This document shows, piece by piece, positions 59,471 through 64,000 of a stretch of 64,000 nucleotides of DNA; position 1 is the stretch's first letter; each line of letters starts with the position of its first letter. The position numbers and the translations under genes are program-made. Below the pieces are notes generated by a model. It was not told the DNA's origin. It did no database searches and was given only the letters and a program-made list of their open reading frames with translations. Source of the stretch: Gordionus sp. m RMFG-2023 (taxonomy: Eukaryota > Nematomorpha > Gordioida > Chordodea > Parachordodidae); assembly GCF_954871325.1 (NCBI RefSeq), contig NC_088778.1, forward strand, positions 2,699,743 to 2,763,742, in the 5' to 3' direction.

Positions 59471-60094
59471 GAGATAATTTATCTCCCTCACGTTCACATT
59501 AATTTTTTGAATCATTAAAAACTTAAAAAATATGGGAAGGTATTATGAAAAATGAAAAGCGCATTTGAGATCTTCTACTACAAGCCTTTATATAAATAAC
59601 TTAAGGTAAATCAATTGTAGCCATTTACATTTTAATCGACTATTTTAAATATTTAAATTAATATTAATAATATTTTATAAAGTTTAATTTTTTTTTATTC
59701 ATCCATATTAATTGAATTTATTTTTTACTTTCCAACTTTTTGATTTGGTATTTTTTTTGTTTTGAGGCTAAGGTACTCTTAATCTGTGTATATTTTAGGA
59801 TATATTTTTCATATAAGCTCTCGAAAATACGGGGTTTCTAGCCTATCTAGAAAAATTTAGTCATGTCTCTCTCACTACCTAAACGGCAACTGATAAAATA
59901 CTAAATTTGTCAAATAAAAATTTTCCAGGGTAAAAAGTCTAAAAATATTGTGAATGTACAAAAGCCTGATATTTTTACTAATTATTTATGTAATAATCTT
60001 TCTAGAGATAATTATGAAGTATTCCTAATGAAAACCCTTATGTAGGATCTAGAGCCGCTAATGAGTCTATAGACGGTCAATATCTAGTCATTAT
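59471..60094. other. AT-rich spacer, nothing recognised
   Basis: Between the LINE remnant and the hAT-type composite element. No element or gene was recognised. Confidence 0.5.
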
Positions 60095-60234
60095 CAGGGT
60101 TGCCAGGTCTGGGAGAAATTTGGTATTTTTGAGGAGAAATAAGAAAATTGCGGTAGAAATATAAAAATTGTTAAAAAGAATTTTTTTCAGCCGGGATATT
60201 GAATTGTAACTATCCGCCTATTATTTTTTATAAT

Positions 60235-60445
60235 TGTGTTGTGATGTTTTAATGAAACATATTGACGATTAAATTCAAACCCATTCATATAAAATTATAA
60301 TATTTGCTAAAATAACAAAAAAAATAATAAAAGAAATTTCAATAATGCTTTGTCTATATTTTAATTATTTTTGCATGGAATATAATTTTATATAAATGGG
60401 TTATAATTTAATCGTCAATATGCTTTATCAAATCATCACAACACA
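60235..60445. repeat. Palindromic hairpin repeat, possible MITE
   Basis: Inverted arms of about 85 bp begin TGTGTTGTGATG and end CATCACAACACA. They share TTGACGATTAAAT with its complement and a CCCATTCATATAAAATTATA block with its complement. One arm also occurs alone at 34700-34785 inside the Mutator-like element. A small foldback MITE is the likely reading; no clear target duplication. Confidence 0.75.
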
Positions 60446-60779
60446 GCATATAAATACAAAGTCGGTAACTATTTTTCAAAATAAAATTACATCTTGATTT
60501 ATTAAAATATATTAATTTATTTTAAAAAAACCAAAGATATTTTTTAATATAAAAGAATTTAAACAAGATAGAATTTTATAAAAAAAACAACAATTTTAAT
60601 TTTACAATTTAAATTTAGGCGAATGTGCCGCAAAACGATCGCAATTGGAAATCTAATCTACCGTTTATGTGTGTAAATAACATATTAGGGATAGGCGCTT
60701 AATTATCACGTATCACGTTTAAATATATATTAAGGTAATATTGTACTCTTTTAAATGATAATTATTTATGTATTAAAGT

Positions 60780-61700
60780 TCAATCTCATTATTATAATCA
60801 GTGCAGGGCGTGTATCAACATCCATTGCAAAACAAAAATATTCTCCAAAAATAAGAAATAATACAGATGCAACTACAGTAGCGGCAATTGTAAGCACTTA
60901 TCTTGTAGTACAACATTCACGAAGCTACTTATCATTACAATATGGGTAGAATCGTTTCCCCATAATATTTAATCACTCCAAGATAAATGAAAACTTTACC
61001 TGTAGAACAAAAATGAGCAGGAATATCATCAATGTTTTAGAACCTGAATCCAGGAGGTCAATTCTTGACGATTTGAAATATGGGCATACATATGCAATTC
61101 TAACAGATAATCTAATAAGAGAAATATTATCCGCTATTTTAACAAATTTAAGGTCGTTTCAATAAAACTATTAAATTTTTTCCCCTTAAATAGTGAAAAA
61201 TTCAAAGACATAGCTAACCATATAATGGTAAATATAAGATACGAGATTATCAATAAATTGCATGTAAGCTTTCTGATCTGATAATGCCTCAGTAATTTGG
61301 TAAAAGCAGAGTGTATTTACAGAATTGAGTCAGCACAATGTTGGTTGTGATATGTTCCTAATACCCGCCATCGATAGAATTTTAAAATTTTATAAACCTT
61401 TAAAAAAATATTTCTTAAATAAAAATTATAAAAGCTGTCCTAACATTTTGAAAATTTTTTCAATAATGAATGGCAGAGGTATATTTAGGAATGATTTCAC
61501 ATTTAGGAAATCTACTACATGATGTTAATGTGCAGTTGCAATCAGAAGAATCTTAACAAAGATTCACAAAATTACGCTGCAGATGTGTTCATCTTTACAG
61601 TTAAAATTGACAATAAATTTTATGGCGCCATTGCTAAAACTATATAATGTTCAAATATTTTAAAAATATCGATAGACATTGATGTCTTGTTTATGAAACT
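60780..61700 (+). pseudogene. hAT-type transposase, copy 1 (lacks C-terminus)
   Basis: Plus-strand frames give IAKQKYSPKIRNNTDATTVA and VSTYLVVQHSRSYLSLQYG (60818-60946), FNHSKINENFTCRTKMSRNI then VLEPESRRSILDDLKYGHTY (60969-61096), and AIDRILKFYKPLKKYFLN followed by SCPNILKIF (61367-61450). This order (H-x-S-Y, CxxTK, RIL..Y..LK.YF) is that of a hAT transposase family found widely in invertebrates; hAT transposases excise and reinsert element DNA. Stops and frame changes lie between the blocks. Similarity to copy 2 ends at the shared GACATTGATGTCTTGTTT (about 61676-61693). The C-terminal dimerisation domain is missing. Confidence 0.7.
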
Positions 61701-61744
61701 AAACGTTTACCGTCTTATTAAGATATTTATAAATTTTTTTAAAC

Positions 61745-63110
61745 ATTACCATTAGCCTGGCCTCTAATGTTGTTAAAGCAATCCGATTTCTATCAGGCTA
61801 AAAATGCGATTGTATGAGGCATTAGAATGAGGTAAGGAGAAGACATACTCGCCTATTTTTTCTAAGCATGGGTATTTATTGTTATTAGGAAAAAAATTCT
61901 ACCTATATCTCCTCTGCTTTTAGACCATATAAGTATTTTGGCAAATCATAAAAAATAGAGAGAATTACAATCTCCTTAAACAAGACATCAATGTCTTTTG
62001 GTATTTTTAATATATTTATTAAATTACAAATGTTCCAAGGTCATAATATTTATATATTTGTAAATAGATTTATTAAAATCAAATTTTGATTGTAATTCTA
62101 AAATTGTCTTAATAAAAATATCTGCTTCATTTAAAAATGTATTAATTATAATATTATTTGAACATTTTAATATAAAATTTTTAGCAATGCCATATAATCA
62201 ATTTTTAACTGTAAAGATGAACAGAGCTGTAGAATGATTTTGTGAATCTTTATTAATAAAGAAGTCTGATTGCAACTAAATATTAACGGCATGAAGTAGA
62301 TTTCCTACATTTGAAACTACCTAAATATGCTTCTGCCATTTCATACTCGAAAAAATTTTTCAAAATTTTAGGAGAGCTTTTAAAATCTTTATTTAATAAG
62401 TATTTTTTAAGGGTTTGTAAAATTTTAAAATTCTATCCATAGCAGGTACTAATGACTACCACCTGATAGAAAAGTATTGCAACCAAACCATCCCAAGTCA
62501 GACCACTCCACCAACTCTTTTAATTGATGAACCTAATTCGTTAAAACATTTCATCACAATTATTTCGACATCCACAGATAGTACATTCATTACCTTCTTA
62601 CAATTATGTAGTATATGGCATATACAGCCAATTTAATAAGTCTTTATTGTGCTACCTCAATTCGGTAAATACATTTGGTTTTTGCTAAAATTTACAGATG
62701 CATTATCAGCGCAGCTGACATGCAAATCATTGATAACCCTGAATCAGCTATATTTACCATTATGTGGTTAGCTACATCGTTGGTTTTTCACTATCCAAAG
62801 AAATAATTTAACAGTTTTATTGAAATGTTCTTATTCTTGTTGAAATAGCAAAGGATCTAGGGAAATGTTATAATATTTCCCTTATATGTTGCATCTGTTT
62901 GTGATAGCCTTGCTCTTGTTCTACCACAAGTAAGGTTTGCACTTATATTGGAATCGTTAAATATCATGGGAAAAAGATATGACCCACATTGTGATGATAT
63001 AGCTCTGTGAATGTTGAACTTCATGATAGGTGTATACGATTTCCGCATTTGTAGTATTATTTATTATTTTTGGAAAATATTTTTGTAATACAATCGATGT
63101 TGATATACTC
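61745..63110 (-). pseudogene. hAT-type transposase, copy 2 (with C-terminal dimerisation block)
   Basis: Minus strand: AEIVYTYHEVQHSQSYHHNV (about 63050-62990), IFNDSNISANLTCGRTRARL (62964-62905), MDRILKFYKPLKKYLLNKD (about 62445-62389), SPKILKNFFEYEMAEAYLG, and near the end YPCLEKIGEYVFSLPHSNAS followed by YNRIFSLIE (about 61877-61790). The last block is the conserved hAT C-terminal dimerisation region (LPxSNAxxERxFS), here with N in place of the usual E. Stops and frame changes occur throughout the middle. The part between the CGRTRA and RIL blocks, where a catalytic Asp is expected, is scrambled. More complete than copy 1 but inactive. Confidence 0.75.
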
Positions 63111-63443
63111 CCCTGTACTGACTTATATGAAGGAAATGATGTTGATTTATTATTGAATAAAAAAAACAGGATAGAAAGAAATTTACATACTAAACATATT
63201 TTTCGAATAAATATATAAATTTTAAAAATATAAAAATAATCAATTACTGTCTCTCAAAATTATTATTTATATATTAAAAATGTTAAAATACATTTTTCAA
63301 AAAATTGCGGGAGAAATTAAAAAATTGCTGTAGATTTTTGCGGGAGATTCACAATTGCGATAGTTTTGCGGAGAGAGATGTCTGCGTGAAAACTAAAAAA
63401 TTGCGGGAGTCTCCCGCTGATGGGGGGAGACATGGCAACCCTG

Positions 63444-64000
63444 ATCAATAGCAGACAAGTTTAACATAATGAAGGAGTATAAAGCAAGATTGGCATTGAA
63501 CTATAATATATAAGAGAGCGTTAGGGGGGATAAGTGTGAAATGATTCTAGGAGGTATGGGTTTGCTATTAGATGATTTTGATTCTATGTGTCAAGGAATT
63601 AATATTTTCAATGTAGGTATTTTTTAAAATTTTAATAATAATTTTATTTAGATGTAAATTACAACGTAACAATTAAACTAGATTTTTTTTCTGGGTTAAA
63701 CTTTATATTAGCGTTTTTATCCCAAAGAGCTTGCTATTATTTTCAGGACAGTTGGTAAATCATAAAAAGAACGACTTTTACTGAGTCCTAAAAAGCATTA
63801 ACAGAATAAAAGGTAAGGGGAGGCAGTTTTTATTTCTAGTATAATGATAAAACTACCAAATAATATCGTTAGTTTAATCATAAATAAAAATGACATTTTA
63901 TGGCAAAAGAGCATTTAACCTCAATCCATATTTTCTCTTATTTCCATATATTTAGCGTAAAAGATTTGTTTAGAGTAGGCAAGGTTAGACAATAAAGCGA
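63444..64000. other. AT-rich spacer at window end, nothing recognised
   Basis: A short less AT-rich stretch (63515-63600) shows no recognisable protein similarity. The sequence continues beyond the window. Confidence 0.5.

Larger units (their letters stand above)
60095..63443. mobile_element. Composite hAT-type element, two transposase copies tail to tail
   Basis: The ends read CAGGGTTGCCAGGTCT (60095-60110) and the inverted CAGGGTTGCCATGTCT (63443-63428), the CAGNG type of hAT elements; the 8-bp flanks GTCATTAT and ATCAATAG agree at 5 of 8 positions. Inside, one transposase copy runs on the plus strand (about 60790-61695) and another on the minus strand (about 63110-61745), meeting in the middle. 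The copies are homologous over about 900 bp, and both outer ends are then 5' ends. The minus-strand copy alone keeps the hAT C-terminal dimerisation block. Short GCGGGAGA-type repeats lie just inside the right end. A palindromic repeat (60235-60445) is nested near the left end. Confidence 0.75.

Overview
The window is eukaryotic and extremely AT-rich; by eye well under a quarter of the bases are G or C. I found no convincing host gene, rRNA gene, functional tRNA gene or bacterial-type operon. What can be read is almost entirely mobile-element remains set in long non-coding AT-rich repeats. The element families (RTE-type LINE, LINEs with a restriction-like endonuclease, Ty3/Gypsy, Mutator-type elements with FLYWCH or ZSWIM/FAR1-like domains, hAT) and the possible introns of about 40-60 bp fit an invertebrate animal with a very AT-rich genome. 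The species cannot be named from the sequence.

Layout. 1-5 kb: AT-rich spacer with a long dispersed repeat (called R-A here). 5.06-7.15 kb: a broken Ty3/Gypsy pol fossil on the minus strand between two direct repeats of about 118 bp. 8.6-14.9 kb: a block of repeat R-B followed by R-A. 15.8-17.0 kb: an internally deleted RTE LINE with a tRNA-like pol III promoter at its head. 22.5 kb: a 226-bp hAT-type MITE with a perfect 8-bp target duplication. 24.4-26.6 kb: a DNA transposon with about 640-bp inverted termini, inserted in an R-A monomer array. 30.1-31.8 kb: a foldback element with a FLYWCH domain (Phantom-like Mutator). 32.56-36.30 kb: a Mutator-like element with 43-bp terminal inverted repeats, a ZSWIM-like transposase and an OTU-protease-like reading frame. 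36.4-36.8 kb and 37.2-38.3 kb: two LINE reverse-transcriptase pieces, the second with an open frame and a poly(A) tail. 43.4-46.8 kb: a minus-strand LINE with RT, a CCHC finger and a restriction-like endonuclease, whose coding region holds thirteen 68-bp tandem repeats. 50.5-55.1 kb: another R-B then R-A block. 55.8 and 58.4-59.5 kb: two more remnants of the same LINE lineage. 60.1-63.4 kb: a composite hAT element with two transposase copies tail to tail.

Repeat R-A recurs five times on the plus strand at roughly 11-14 kb spacing (anchors near 2.6, 14.0, 28.3, 41.8 and 54.5 kb), with a sixth partial copy at 21.5 kb. The whole window may therefore be an old tandem array of a long non-coding unit swollen by insertions, as in pericentromeric or other gene-poor chromatin. 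No gene-gene cooperation can be inferred. The closest thing to a functional unit is the Mutator-like element at 32.56-36.30 kb, where transposase and OTU-like frames lie between matching ends.
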